From: Paenibacillus_E qinlingensis
GTDB lineage: Bacteria > Bacillota > Bacilli > Paenibacillales > NBRC-103111
Assembly: GCF_028746185.1 (NCBI RefSeq)
Contig: NZ_JAQIVH010000024.1
Span: 88,579-152,578, forward strand
Reading direction: 5' to 3'
Length of the DNA: 64,000 nt
Under the pieces are notes generated by a model. The model ran no database searches. It saw only the letters and a program-made list of their open reading frames with translations, and was not told the DNA's origin. Positions within the stretch are counted from its first letter, which is position 1. Each line of letters begins with the position of its first letter. A program made the position numbers and the translations under genes. Positions 42,101-50,239 of the stretch are shown piece by piece.

Positions 42101-45008
42101 CCATGGTTAATGACGTGAAATCGGTTACTCCCTCCGTAAAATATTCGTATTTATCCGCTTCAATCGCATATTCCCTTACAACGGTTGCTCCAGGCTCAAC
42201 AACATACACATATTTCGCATCATCATTTATTGGAATCAGATTAGTAGATACGACGGGTAAAAGTTTAGCTTCACTAGCATTATTCGTTACGGTTACTCGA
42301 GAGTAATCAATAACATAATCCTTGTTGTTAACTGTATGTTTGTTAGCGAATGATTCAATTTTGTATGTCACATCATCTTTCGAATATTCACTAATATACA
42401 CAGGCAAGTATCCTTCACCCAAATACCATTGAATATTGCTCGTATCTGTCACACCGAATGTGACCATTTGTTTGGGAGCAACGGGTCCATGCTGCATAGG
42501 ACGATTCCCGCCAATTTGATACGAACCATCCAAGAACGCAAGAGAAGCATTTTTATCCCCTTCAAAACCAAAAGCTGATATCCGGTTTGGATTCGTTTCA
42601 TATTGATATTTTCCTGATACTTGCAAATGATCAATCGCGTTCAACACTTTTGAAAGTGCTTTTATTTTTTCATTTTGTGATGCATCATTGCCTAATGACT
42701 TGGCAGCAGTAATAGCACTGTTTAAAGTACTCACTGAACTCTCTGTGTAACCCTGCACAACTGCGTGATGAATAGTATCGATTTGGCTAACATAGGTAGT
42801 CATATCTCTATTTAAAGCTAAGCTAGCAAATGCTGTTTGCAACTGATTTCTAGCACGATCAAGCTCAATTTGGGTTGCATCAAAATTGTACAACCATGCA
42901 TTGGCTTTATTCAATTCGGTTTTCAATGTGGACCACGACTGTACGGTGTACAGTTTGCTATTATATTGGCTAATTTCCATGATTAGTGCTTGTAGCGCAC
43001 TTCGATCTACAGTAGATTTTTTGATAATTCTCAACATTCCCGTTCCTAGATGAGCTTCTGACGTGAAGTTCCCTGAAACCGTTTTACCAAAATACTCCGT
43101 GTTGGATTCTTCATCCTTATCCTTGACAACCCAACGATATTTGCCAGTAACCAGACCCGCTTGTGATAAAACAATGGCATACCGTGTATCATGAACGAGA
43201 TTATAATCGAATTGAACTGTAGTGAGTGCACCGTCTACAACATGATCTTTACTGACGGTGACCTGTTTAAGTGGTGAACCGATCGGTAAGCCATTACTAT
43301 TGGTATTATATAGTTTGACAACCAAGTCATTCGCATCGCTGGCCATCTGTTTGATAACAAATTGAACATAGTCCATTTCAAAACTTTCTTTCGCCGTGAA
43401 TGTTTGATACCTGTCTTGTTGATCTACCGCGTTGCCAAAATCGTATTCATTTTTTTCAACGCCTGTGTAATCGATCATGATATTCGTTTCTTTCTTTGCA
43501 AGAGCAGATTTTGCAGTTAATAGCGCATTCAATGCCGTATTAATTTCATCTTGTGTCGCTTCTGCTTTGTCTAGAATACGCTTAGCATCGCCTCTTGCAG
43601 CGACAAACAACTGCCATGTTTCATCTGTATATAATTTTTGAGCCCAATCTTTCACTTTGTTGTAATCGTTAAGCAAATTAACTTTATCAGCGATCTCTTC
43701 ACTACTGACAGCCAATCCGGAAAAGGACATGTTCCCCCATTGACTAACTACCTCTGTTTGCAGGCCTTCTACTTTTAACTGTACATTCGCTGGTACTTTG
43801 ATCTGGTACTTATACACCTGAGAAGTACCGCCTGCACTGATTTTCTTCGTCTCCATAAGTTGATCATCCGCATAGATTTTTACATCTACTTTCGCTTGCC
43901 ACATGCCGATGCCAAATACGACCGTCGACTCCTGTAGTTGTGGTGCTACTGAAAAGTTCCAACCTACATTCTCGTAAACGCCAGGACTTCTGTTCGTTGG
44001 AAAAAACACGCCAAATCCTGTATCCCTTATACCCGCTTCATATCCTGTCATTCCGTTATTCCAAGTATAGGATAAATAATTGGCATCCGAACCTCTGTCC
44101 ATCTTGCCCTCATACCCTGTCGTATTATTTCCGTTTAAGCTAAATGTGACAGCAGCCGAATCCGCTTTCTTAATTTGGGTCATATTACTAACGCCATTTC
44201 CTTTGAGATGCAACCAGTCCACATTGCCAATTTGGGAGAGATTAAGCGCATATTCCCCATTTACTTGACTTTCTATGACATCTAGTGCAGGAGGAGAAGT
44301 ACTGCTAACAGCCAAACCGGAGAAAGACATGTTCCCCCATTGACTAACGGTCTCTGTTTGTAAGCCCTCTACTTTTAACTGTACATTCGCCGGTACGTTA
44401 ATCTGGTACTTATACACCTGTGAAGTACCGCCTGCACTGACTTTCTTCGTCTCAACAAGGCTACCATCTGCATAAATTTTCACATCTACTTTCGCTTGCC
44501 ACATGCCGATGCCAAATACGACCGTCGACTCCTGTGGTTGCGGTGCCACCGTAAAATTCCAACCTACATTCTCATAGATGCCAGGATTCCTGTTATTCGG
44601 AAAAAACACCCCAAAACCTGTATCATTTGAGCCTGTTTCATATCCTGTCATCCCGTTATCCCAGGAGTAAGACAAATAATCGGTATCCGCTCCTCGATCC
44701 TGCTTGCCCTCGAAACCTGTCGTGTTATCTCCGTATACACTGAATGTCACAGCGTTCGAATTCGCTTTTTTAATTTGAGTCATATTATTGACGCCATTTC
44801 CTTTGAGATGCAGCCAGTCCACATTACCCATTTGGGATAGATTAAGCGCATTTTCCCCGTTCACTTGGCTTTCTACTACATCAAGTCCAGAACCATTTAT
44901 ACTGCCATTGTCAGCAAATACAACAACAGCTTGACCCATTGATGTTATAACCATACAAATTAGCAATAATGCCGAAGTCAACTTTTTCAACCTTTTTCTC
45001 AACATCAC
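39132..45008 (-). CDS. Giant SLH-anchored putative glycosidase (1958 aa)
   Basis: This is an exported multi-domain protein. Residues 1-33 are a signal peptide. Two tandem beta-sandwich domains of about 200 aa (about 40-240 and 245-440) are near-identical and resemble NPCBM-like carbohydrate modules (VDWLHLKGNGV...YENVGWNF). A FIVAR helical repeat (about 445-510) is followed by a jelly-roll-like domain (510-670) and two more FIVAR repeats (670-830). The presumed catalytic part (about 860-1480) has many Trp/Tyr/Asp/Glu motifs typical of alpha/alpha six-hairpin enzymes (LFSHDTIGILVQL, DVDLYWDANWKLPWAYAVYL, MFLFGLWQWDGYLYG, WWEGIAYPDSNSPW). A cadherin-like sandwich (about 1510-1620), a ZU5-like domain (1630-1770) and three SLH modules complete it. 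The catalytic part may correspond to what databases hold as DUF5695, recalled and unchecked. It is the last gene of a probable operon with two ABC permeases and a binding protein, so it likely attacks the polymer that they import. Confidence 0.8.
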   Translation of the reverse strand: MMLRKRLKKLTSALLLICMVITSMGQAVVVFADNGSINGSGLDVVESQVNGENALNLSQMGNVDWLHLKGNGVNNMTQIKKANSNAVTFSVYGDNTTGFEGKQDRGADTDYLSYSWDNGMTGYETGSNDTGFGVFFPNNRNPGIYENVGWNFTVAPQPQESTVVFGIGMWQAKVDVKIYADGSLVETKKVSAGGTSQVYKYQINVPANVQLKVEGLQTETVSQWGNMSFSGLAVSSTSPPALDVIESQVNGEYALNLSQIGNVDWLHLKGNGVSNMTQIKKADSAAVTFSLNGNNTTGYEGKMDRGSDANYLSYTWNNGMTGYEAGIRDTGFGVFFPTNRSPGVYENVGWNFSVAPQLQESTVVFGIGMWQAKVDVKIYADDQLMETKKISAGGTSQVYKYQIKVPANVQLKVEGLQTEVVSQWGNMSFSGLAVSSEEIADKVNLLNDYNKVKDWAQKLYTDETWQLFVAARGDAKRILDKAEATQDEINTALNALLTAKSALAKKETNIMIDYTGVEKNEYDFGNAVDQQDRYQTFTAKESFEMDYVQFVIKQMASDANDLVVKLYNTNSNGLPIGSPLKQVTVSKDHVVDGALTTVQFDYNLVHDTRYAIVLSQAGLVTGKYRWVVKDKDEESNTEYFGKTVSGNFTSEAHLGTGMLRIIKKSTVDRSALQALIMEISQYNSKLYTVQSWSTLKTELNKANAWLYNFDATQIELDRARNQLQTAFASLALNRDMTTYVSQIDTIHHAVVQGYTESSVSTLNSAITAAKSLGNDASQNEKIKALSKVLNAIDHLQVSGKYQYETNPNRISAFGFEGDKNASLAFLDGSYQIGGNRPMQHGPVAPKQMVTFGVTDTSNIQWYLGEGYLPVYISEYSKDDVTYKIESFANKHTVNNKDYVIDYSRVTVTNNASEAKLLPVVSTNLIPINDDAKYVYVVEPGATVVREYAIEADKYEYFTEGVTDFTSLTMEQVIGQGTYDHNYSEMSTYWKTRLAEMVDIDLPNKELVHAFKAGYIDTMMIKDGNFLHVGENGYARLFSHDTIGILVQLIQSGDFQHAKDYLKSVPLTGGINIETGVTDVDLYWDANWKLPWAYAVYLSKTGDTSVFNESMTAADGSIGTVFEKRIKYGAKRIEADRVNGIMKNTLAIDSDGNWTIDNYSALTGLTAYEYITRELYRLNNDEYYLNEAKWAKAQYEDLLAQFTARLQQTITDKGLDYIPASVVQSNDENRMHDSRDANWASMFLFGLWQWDGYLYGADQPEDNINLTMLDDTYTYGINRRVNENTTDSPYNFGGYPHGFYSSAYNAGYGSAALRGERYRDIGIKSYEFMIENSMSGPFSWWEGIAYPDSNSPWSKTNDDLNVQNTPGGGGSAPHMWGQSVNSKVLIDSLIAERIYDHNEKVDIIVGRGIPNEWVVNAADNNNVVADVQNYPALQGGRVGYTVVRDDNKLYVTFETKLDQAKVDASRANFSVQLPIMVNNIIHASAGVIDKEKGMVTVPASTKNLTIYLTSFSNNALLTNLAVDQGTLSPAFSSSVSNYVVNVPNTASSLNLTLTKADPNEVLVVSGAAKISETGNVHAYRAANLLVGANPIQIVVTAGDGSTINTYTINVNRAQPESTDSGPSSQTPPINNSVTSTDGKLTLPVGTTGEVSFGGDAVTITIPKDASDKELKLTIEKVMDSQNLLTNKEVLASPVYEILKNFSENFSKAVTLTFAFDPTSLKKDQKAAVFYYDEVKQVWVEVAGGKVNGNYITVDVNHFTKYVVMAVDHVDISTKDPSTGTVTFSDIAGHWAEASIKQAVSSGIVSGYSDGTFVPDTAVTRAEFAVMLMHTLKPHGEGAALTFTDEATIETWAQREVAQAVQAGIIHGYEDGSFRPNTEITRPEMASMIANALGLAVESNATTDFADDVNIPQWAKGAVAAIKKLGIIEGKGANEFAPDANTTRAEAVTVLLKMSLPKKK
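43701..44885. repeat. 600-bp tandem duplication inside the giant gene
   Basis: The DNA at 43701-44285 repeats at 44301-44885 with an exact 600-bp offset and high identity, including long runs of unchanged third positions. It encodes the twin N-terminal carbohydrate-binding-like domains. The similarity at silent sites points to a recent duplication or ongoing gene conversion. Confidence 0.9.
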
Positions 45009-45029
45009 ATAAGACCTCCATTACGATAA

Positions 45030-45851
45030 CTATCCTTTAACTGCACCCGCTGTCAAACCAGAGACTACCTGTTCTTGCATGATGATGTACACAATAATAC
45101 TTGGGATGATAACAATAATCGTAGCTGCAAACATAACACCGTAGTCGCTTCCAAATTGGCTTTTAAAGTAATATAAGGCCAAAGGAAGTGTTCTGCTGTT
45201 ACTACCAGTGGTTAACGTAAGTGCAAATTGAAATTCATTCCAGCATAATAAAAACTGTAATACGGCCGCAGTCGAGAACCCCGGTTTGGAAAGAGGTAAA
45301 ATGACTCGGTAAAAAGTCTTTATGAAGCCTGCGCCATCCAAATAAGCGGACTCTTCCAAAGATTTGGGAATCGTAAGGAAAAAACTTGAAAGAATGAATA
45401 GGGAAGTGGGCAGTCCGAAACCTGCATATACCAAAATTAATCCAAATAAATGGTCATACAATCCCAATGTTTTCACAGTAAGATACAATGGCTGCAAAAG
45501 CGCAGCTCCAGGGATTAATAAAGATAAAGACAAGATGCCGATGATGATATTTTTCCCTCTAAAGTTGAACCTTGCAATTACATAAGATGACAATCCAAGA
45601 ATAAATAGATTCAAAAACGTACCGCCGATTGCAACAATGACGCTGTTCAGATAAAACCTAGCCAAGGGAGCAATTTTAAAAGCTTTCTCATAATTGCTCA
45701 TATTGAAATGACTTGCTAAACTTAAGGATGATTCCATGATTTCTAAATTGCTCTTAAATGATGATTGAAACACCCACAAGAAAGGCGCTACAGATAAGGC
45801 GATAATTAAGCCCACAAACATATATCTAATCACATATAGTAAGAATTTCAT
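45030..45851 (-). CDS. Carbohydrate ABC transporter permease, MalG type
   Basis: This 273-aa CUT1-family permease has six helices and the EAA loop ESAYLDGAGFIKTFYRVILPLSKPG, which contacts the ATPase. The ATG at 45851 has GGAG nine bases upstream. It pairs with the MalF-type permease (23-bp gap) and lies 21 bp before the giant enzyme gene. No ATPase gene is present here; CUT1 systems in this group usually share a general MsmX-like ATPase encoded elsewhere. Confidence 0.92.
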   Translation of the reverse strand: MKFLLYVIRYMFVGLIIALSVAPFLWVFQSSFKSNLEIMESSLSLASHFNMSNYEKAFKIAPLARFYLNSVIVAIGGTFLNLFILGLSSYVIARFNFRGKNIIIGILSLSLLIPGAALLQPLYLTVKTLGLYDHLFGLILVYAGFGLPTSLFILSSFFLTIPKSLEESAYLDGAGFIKTFYRVILPLSKPGFSTAAVLQFLLCWNEFQFALTLTTGSNSRTLPLALYYFKSQFGSDYGVMFAATIIVIIPSIIVYIIMQEQVVSGLTAGAVKG

Positions 45852-45874
45852 TCTGTTCATCTCCACCACCCTAG

Positions 45875-46744
45875 TTATTCCAAGGAGTCTCCGATTTTAA
45901 ATACAGCTTTGGTTGTCATGACAAACACTATGCCCAATAGAATTGAAAAAACGCCGATTGCATTCGCATAGCCAAAGTTATTGTCAATAAGCGCTGTTTT
46001 ATATATGTACATAGGCAAATTCATTGTTTCGTTTCCTGGGCCTCCGCCTGTCGTCATCATAATAATGTCGAACTTTTGCAAAATGCTGGTTCCTGCCAGA
46101 AGGATGCAAGTTCCTATAATATTCCTGAGCATAGGAATAACGATATACAAACTAATCTGAAGCTCACTGGCTCCGTCGATTTTCGCAGATTCGAATACAC
46201 TTTCAGAAATAGCCGCAATTTCAGCTAAAACCAGAATCGTAATCACTGCCGCATAAGGTAACCAAGTCATTGTGACTGAGAAAAAAGCAGAATTATAATC
46301 CATAAACCAATTTTGTGAAAAATCCTCAAAACCGAGCAATCTAAATATTTGGTTCACAGCTCCGATTTCAGGATTAAGTATACTTAAAAAGAGCATACCT
46401 ATCGCAGCACCGGATATAATATTGGGCAGCATATACACGGTTCTGGCGAATTTCCAATAGAACTCCTTTTTCAAAAGAACAAGAGCAAAACTAACGCCAA
46501 TGACAATATGCACTGTCGATTGGAGCAGCATCCATAGGATCGTATTCCAGACACTTTTCCAAAAATCCGCATCTACGAACATATTCATATAGTTATGAAT
46601 GCCATTAAACGTCGCTTCGGTTCCAATTCGCCATTCCGTAAATGAGGTGCCAAACAAGATCACACACGAAGCGGCAAAAACTAAAGCAAACAATAATAAA
46701 GTTGGTAGAAGGAACAATGTAATATACAACTTATTTTTTGCCAT
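45875..46744 (-). CDS. Carbohydrate ABC transporter permease, MalF type
   Basis: This 289-aa CUT1 permease is partner of the MalG-type protein. It has the EAA loop ESAKIDGASELQISLYIVIPMLRN and a C-terminal helix motif MTTGGGPGNETMNLPMYIYKTALI that is typical of the family. The ATG at 46744 follows AAGGAG by seven bases; the longer frame up to 46810 lacks a site. Third from last in the binding protein - MalF - MalG - enzyme order. Confidence 0.92.
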   Translation of the reverse strand: MAKNKLYITLFLLPTLLLFALVFAASCVILFGTSFTEWRIGTEATFNGIHNYMNMFVDADFWKSVWNTILWMLLQSTVHIVIGVSFALVLLKKEFYWKFARTVYMLPNIISGAAIGMLFLSILNPEIGAVNQIFRLLGFEDFSQNWFMDYNSAFFSVTMTWLPYAAVITILVLAEIAAISESVFESAKIDGASELQISLYIVIPMLRNIIGTCILLAGTSILQKFDIIMMTTGGGPGNETMNLPMYIYKTALIDNNFGYANAIGVFSILLGIVFVMTTKAVFKIGDSLE

Positions 46745-46825
46745 CATGTGACTCCTTAGTTGATGCGACTCCCCTAAACTATTTAGCTGAAGGGAGTCAC
46801 ATTCCATCATTTTAACCGGTTGGTA

Positions 46826-48187
46826 CTATTTGTTTTTCTCCGCTATGGCGCTTAGCTTCTTCGCAATTTCCTCAGCTGTCGCCTTATTGAAGTTCAGTTC
46901 AGGGTAAAATGTTTTCCAAGCATCTGTTACATTGGCAAAGTTGATGGAGTCTAGGTTTGCGAATTTGCTTTTAGCCTGACCTCCGAGTTCAACACTCGCC
47001 ATAAACAGTGGGTTTTTCTGCTTAAATTCATCACTAGGCTTTACATTGGCTGTCAATGGCATTGTGCTGCTGAGTTCAAGATTAATCTGCTGCGCATGTG
47101 CGTTTGTTAAAAATTTCAACAGTTTGATCGCCGCATCTTTCGTTTCCTTGTTCTTAGCGGTTAACATATAACCGACCTCAAAGGATGAAAACATCCCAGA
47201 ATTAGGGTACATCGCTACGCCAACTTTTGAATCAAAGCCTTCAAGTGCTTTTGTTTTATCACTGAAATCACTGATCATCCATGGACCATTTGCTATAATA
47301 GCCGCCTTGCCTTGCAAGAAATTGTTGGCTGCATTCGCATAACCCGCACCCAGTGCATCCTTCGTCGTATATTTCTGAAGAATCGTTTGGATCTTCTTAA
47401 GACCTTCTATGAATTCAGGCGCCTCAAAGCTTTTTGGAAAAGGCGTATTCATGAACTTATTTCCTGCATCTCCACTAGTCCCAACAATAGCTCCCAGAAG
47501 TAGATTGGTTGTCCAAGCATTTTCGCCGGTCATCATGGCCATTGGCGCAACGCCAGTCGTTGTTTTGATTTTATCGAGATTGGCAATAAATTCATCCCAC
47601 GTAGCTGCTGGCTTAACTCCTGCTTTATCGAATAACTCCTTGTTGTAGAAATATCCGATAAGTTGAGCACCGTTGGCTATAGACCAAACTTTCCCATCCC
47701 GTGAGTTTGATTTAATAGCATCGGAACCCACCTCATCCTTCCACGAAGTATCCGCTTCCAAATATTCGTTTAATGGTGTTGCTAGATTCCCTTTTATGAG
47801 TAGATCATTAAGACCGTTCTTACCTTCAACAACATCAGGCAGGTCGCTTGAAGCCGCAAGTACCTTAATCTTATCAACGTAAGCCTGATCACCTGGAATT
47901 TCTTCAACTTGTAGATCAATTTCTCCGTTATATTTCTTTTTGAATTCGTCCAAAATTTTCTTCTCCGCAGCAGCTGAAACATGTGTACCTACCCGATAAG
48001 TCGCATATTTAATTTTCACAGGAGCCTTTTTCGGCTCTGCCGTATTCTGTGCAGTTGCTGCGGTTGGGCTCGGACTTGCGCTCTCTTTTGTATCTACAGT
48101 CTTTGCTGAACTACAAGCTGCCAAAGATAGAACCAACATACCACTTGTAATCATCGTAATTCCTTTGCTTACCAATCTCTTTTTCAC
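46826..48187 (-). CDS. Sugar ABC transporter substrate-binding lipoprotein
   Basis: This 453-aa extracellular solute-binding protein (family 1) has a lipobox LAAC at about residues 22-25 and a Ser/Pro/Thr-rich tether. Its ligand-binding fold includes KVLAASSDLPDVVEGK, GKAAIIANGPWMISDF and YMLTAKNKETKDAAIKLLKFL. The start is GTG (48187), nine bases after GAGGGG. It is the first gene of the probable four-gene operon, whose upstream region carries a CcpA-like site and a palindrome. An oligosaccharide released by the giant surface enzyme is the expected ligand; its identity is unknown. Confidence 0.93.
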   Translation of the reverse strand: MKKRLVSKGITMITSGMLVLSLAACSSAKTVDTKESASPSPTAATAQNTAEPKKAPVKIKYATYRVGTHVSAAAEKKILDEFKKKYNGEIDLQVEEIPGDQAYVDKIKVLAASSDLPDVVEGKNGLNDLLIKGNLATPLNEYLEADTSWKDEVGSDAIKSNSRDGKVWSIANGAQLIGYFYNKELFDKAGVKPAATWDEFIANLDKIKTTTGVAPMAMMTGENAWTTNLLLGAIVGTSGDAGNKFMNTPFPKSFEAPEFIEGLKKIQTILQKYTTKDALGAGYANAANNFLQGKAAIIANGPWMISDFSDKTKALEGFDSKVGVAMYPNSGMFSSFEVGYMLTAKNKETKDAAIKLLKFLTNAHAQQINLELSSTMPLTANVKPSDEFKQKNPLFMASVELGGQAKSKFANLDSINFANVTDAWKTFYPELNFNKATAEEIAKKLSAIAEKNK

Positions 48188-48274
48188 TTTGTGAAACCCC
48201 TCTCGACATGTTATTTAGCTGAAAACCTTTACTTCATAATCTTATTATCTATAATTATTAATGTTAATGAGAAA

Positions 48275-48293
48275 ATGCAGGATAACCTTGCAT
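48275..48293. promoter_or_regulatory. Palindrome between binding protein and sensor kinase genes
   Basis: ATGCAGGATAACCTTGCAT is a 19-bp dyad (ATGCA...TGCAT with further imperfect pairing) in the divergent promoter region. It is a candidate site for the AraC-type response regulator encoded at 50232. Confidence 0.35.
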
Positions 48294-48313
48294 TATTTTT
48301 ACTTAAATCACTA

Positions 48314-48327
48314 TTCAAGCGCTTCCA
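48314..48327 (-). promoter_or_regulatory. Catabolite-responsive element (cre)-like site
   Basis: On the minus strand, TGGAAGCGCTTGAA matches a perfect cre (TGTAAGCGCTTACA) at 11 of 14 positions with the AAGCGCTT core intact. It would place the sugar operon under CcpA carbon catabolite control. Confidence 0.55.
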
Positions 48328-48448
48328 TTCTGCAATTTCTCCCTTTTTATTGTGATATTATGACTTTTCTATAAAGATTTTCACCGCCTCGGATGAACAA
48401 ATAGCGCTTTCATCCCATCCCGATTACAATGAATTTGGGAGGTCGATT

Positions 48449-50239
48449 ATGTTTAAACTTTTAAAAGCAATATCCATTCGACATAAAATAATTGTTACTA
48501 CTGTTATTATGATGCTATTTCCGATGTCCATTTCCGGTCTTTATTTTTATTGGAGTATGTCTTCCGAATTGACTAAGAATGCAGAACACAACTGGTCACA
48601 GATTATGGGACAAACGAACGATAATATTGAAAGCTCTTTCAAACTGATAACGGACACTTCTCTCCACATGCTTTCTACCAAATCGATTAGGACCTGGTTG
48701 GCAGGTGATACTTCCGTAGAAAGTGACAACTACAGTCAATTTGTTAATAAAAGTGAAATGGAGGAAGAGCTTAAATATAGTTTAATGTTCAATACGGCAT
48801 GGGTAAGCAAATTGATCTCAACCGTTTACATTTTCCAAAATGAATCCAATTACTCTTCCATCTCTAGATCAACGAAAGATGTCAACATCGTCACTTCAAA
48901 CAATATCAACATCTATAATCAACAAAAAGGAAGGATACTTGAGGGAATTGAGCCGGTACCTACATTTTATAATGATAATGTCATTTATTACGCTAGAAAC
49001 CTCTCCAACATTTATAATCCTGAACAACGGTTATATTTAATTATTGGTATTGATGAAAATCAAATATTTAATAAATATGCTGCATTACTTGAAATCCCAG
49101 GTGCAATGGCGTACTTAATCGATAAACAAGGCTTTATTTACTCAAGCTCGAATAAAAGTCAGATTGGAACGATCGTAGATCCATCGATTTTACATGTAAG
49201 CGATAAAACGGATATCACTAACGTAACCTTGGATAATCTGACCTACATGGCTGCAACGAAAAAAATAAATGAGAGCGGTCTAAGCTTTGTTGTCTGTATC
49301 CCGAAGAAACAAATTCTGGCCAAATTATCGGACAATATGAGGAATTACACGTTCATTTTGTTACTGATCGTACTCGTATTCCTTGTTTCAAGTATTTTCT
49401 TATCCCTTCGATTTACGCGATTTATTAAGGATTTGTTGCGTAATATCAATCAGGTGAAGGTCGGAAACTATGATGCCAAAATGCCTGAATATACCGATTT
49501 GGAATTAAACTTGCTCAGTCATACCTTCAACAAAATGGCAAGTGAAATCAAATATCTCTTTAATCAAGTTTATGAAAAACAGTTGTTACTGAAAGAAACA
49601 GAGCTGAAATTTTTACAATCACAAATGAATCCACACTTTTTATTTAATACGCTGATCACCATTGGATATAAAGCCCGGTTTTCCAATGATGAGACTGTAT
49701 ATAAGATGGTTATGTCCTTAACCGAGTTATTACAAGCCAGTATGTATACGGAAAGTAAAACCAAAATAACCATTCGCGAGGAATTAGAACTCGTCAATTT
49801 TTATCTGTACCTGCAAAAAATGCGCTTCGAAGACAAATTAGAATTTCGCATTGATATTAAAGACGAAGCCCTTTTAGACTATTATGTGCCTAAGTTTTGT
49901 CTAGAGCCCCTCGTCGAAAACGCGGTCGTACATGGTATCGAAAATAAATTAGATAAAGGTACAATTACCATTACAATTAATGAGAATGCGGAATCAATCT
50001 ATTTTAAAATTGAAGATGACGGTCTTGGTTTTAAAGCAGATCAAATCAATCTAGATTACGCCGTACATAGCGAACGTCGTAGAAAAGATCACAACAATAT
50101 TGGATTACATAATACAAATTCTAGAATTAAACTTATATACGGGGATCAATACGGTATTACAATTCAGAGCAAGTTAAACATAGGTACTAAGGTTGCAGTG
50201 CATATTCCTGCAGATAAGGGAGATAACGGATATGTATAA
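48449..50239 (+). CDS. Membrane sensor histidine kinase, YesM type
   Basis: This 596-aa kinase has a first helix (about 12-35), an extracellular sensing domain (to about 290, Cache-like), a second helix (TFILLLIVLVFLVSSIF), a HAMP segment and a His_kinase domain with phospho-site motif QSQMNPHFLFNTL. It ends with an HATPase_c domain (LVENAVVHG, DDGLGF). The ATG has GGGAGG upstream. This class senses extracellular sugars or their binding protein and phosphorylates the adjacent YesN-type regulator; here it faces the sugar transporter operon across a 261-bp shared promoter region. Confidence 0.93.
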   Translation: MFKLLKAISIRHKIIVTTVIMMLFPMSISGLYFYWSMSSELTKNAEHNWSQIMGQTNDNIESSFKLITDTSLHMLSTKSIRTWLAGDTSVESDNYSQFVNKSEMEEELKYSLMFNTAWVSKLISTVYIFQNESNYSSISRSTKDVNIVTSNNINIYNQQKGRILEGIEPVPTFYNDNVIYYARNLSNIYNPEQRLYLIIGIDENQIFNKYAALLEIPGAMAYLIDKQGFIYSSSNKSQIGTIVDPSILHVSDKTDITNVTLDNLTYMAATKKINESGLSFVVCIPKKQILAKLSDNMRNYTFILLLIVLVFLVSSIFLSLRFTRFIKDLLRNINQVKVGNYDAKMPEYTDLELNLLSHTFNKMASEIKYLFNQVYEKQLLLKETELKFLQSQMNPHFLFNTLITIGYKARFSNDETVYKMVMSLTELLQASMYTESKTKITIREELELVNFYLYLQKMRFEDKLEFRIDIKDEALLDYYVPKFCLEPLVENAVVHGIENKLDKGTITITINENAESIYFKIEDDGLGFKADQINLDYAVHSERRRKDHNNIGLHNTNSRIKLIYGDQYGITIQSKLNIGTKVAVHIPADKGDNGYV

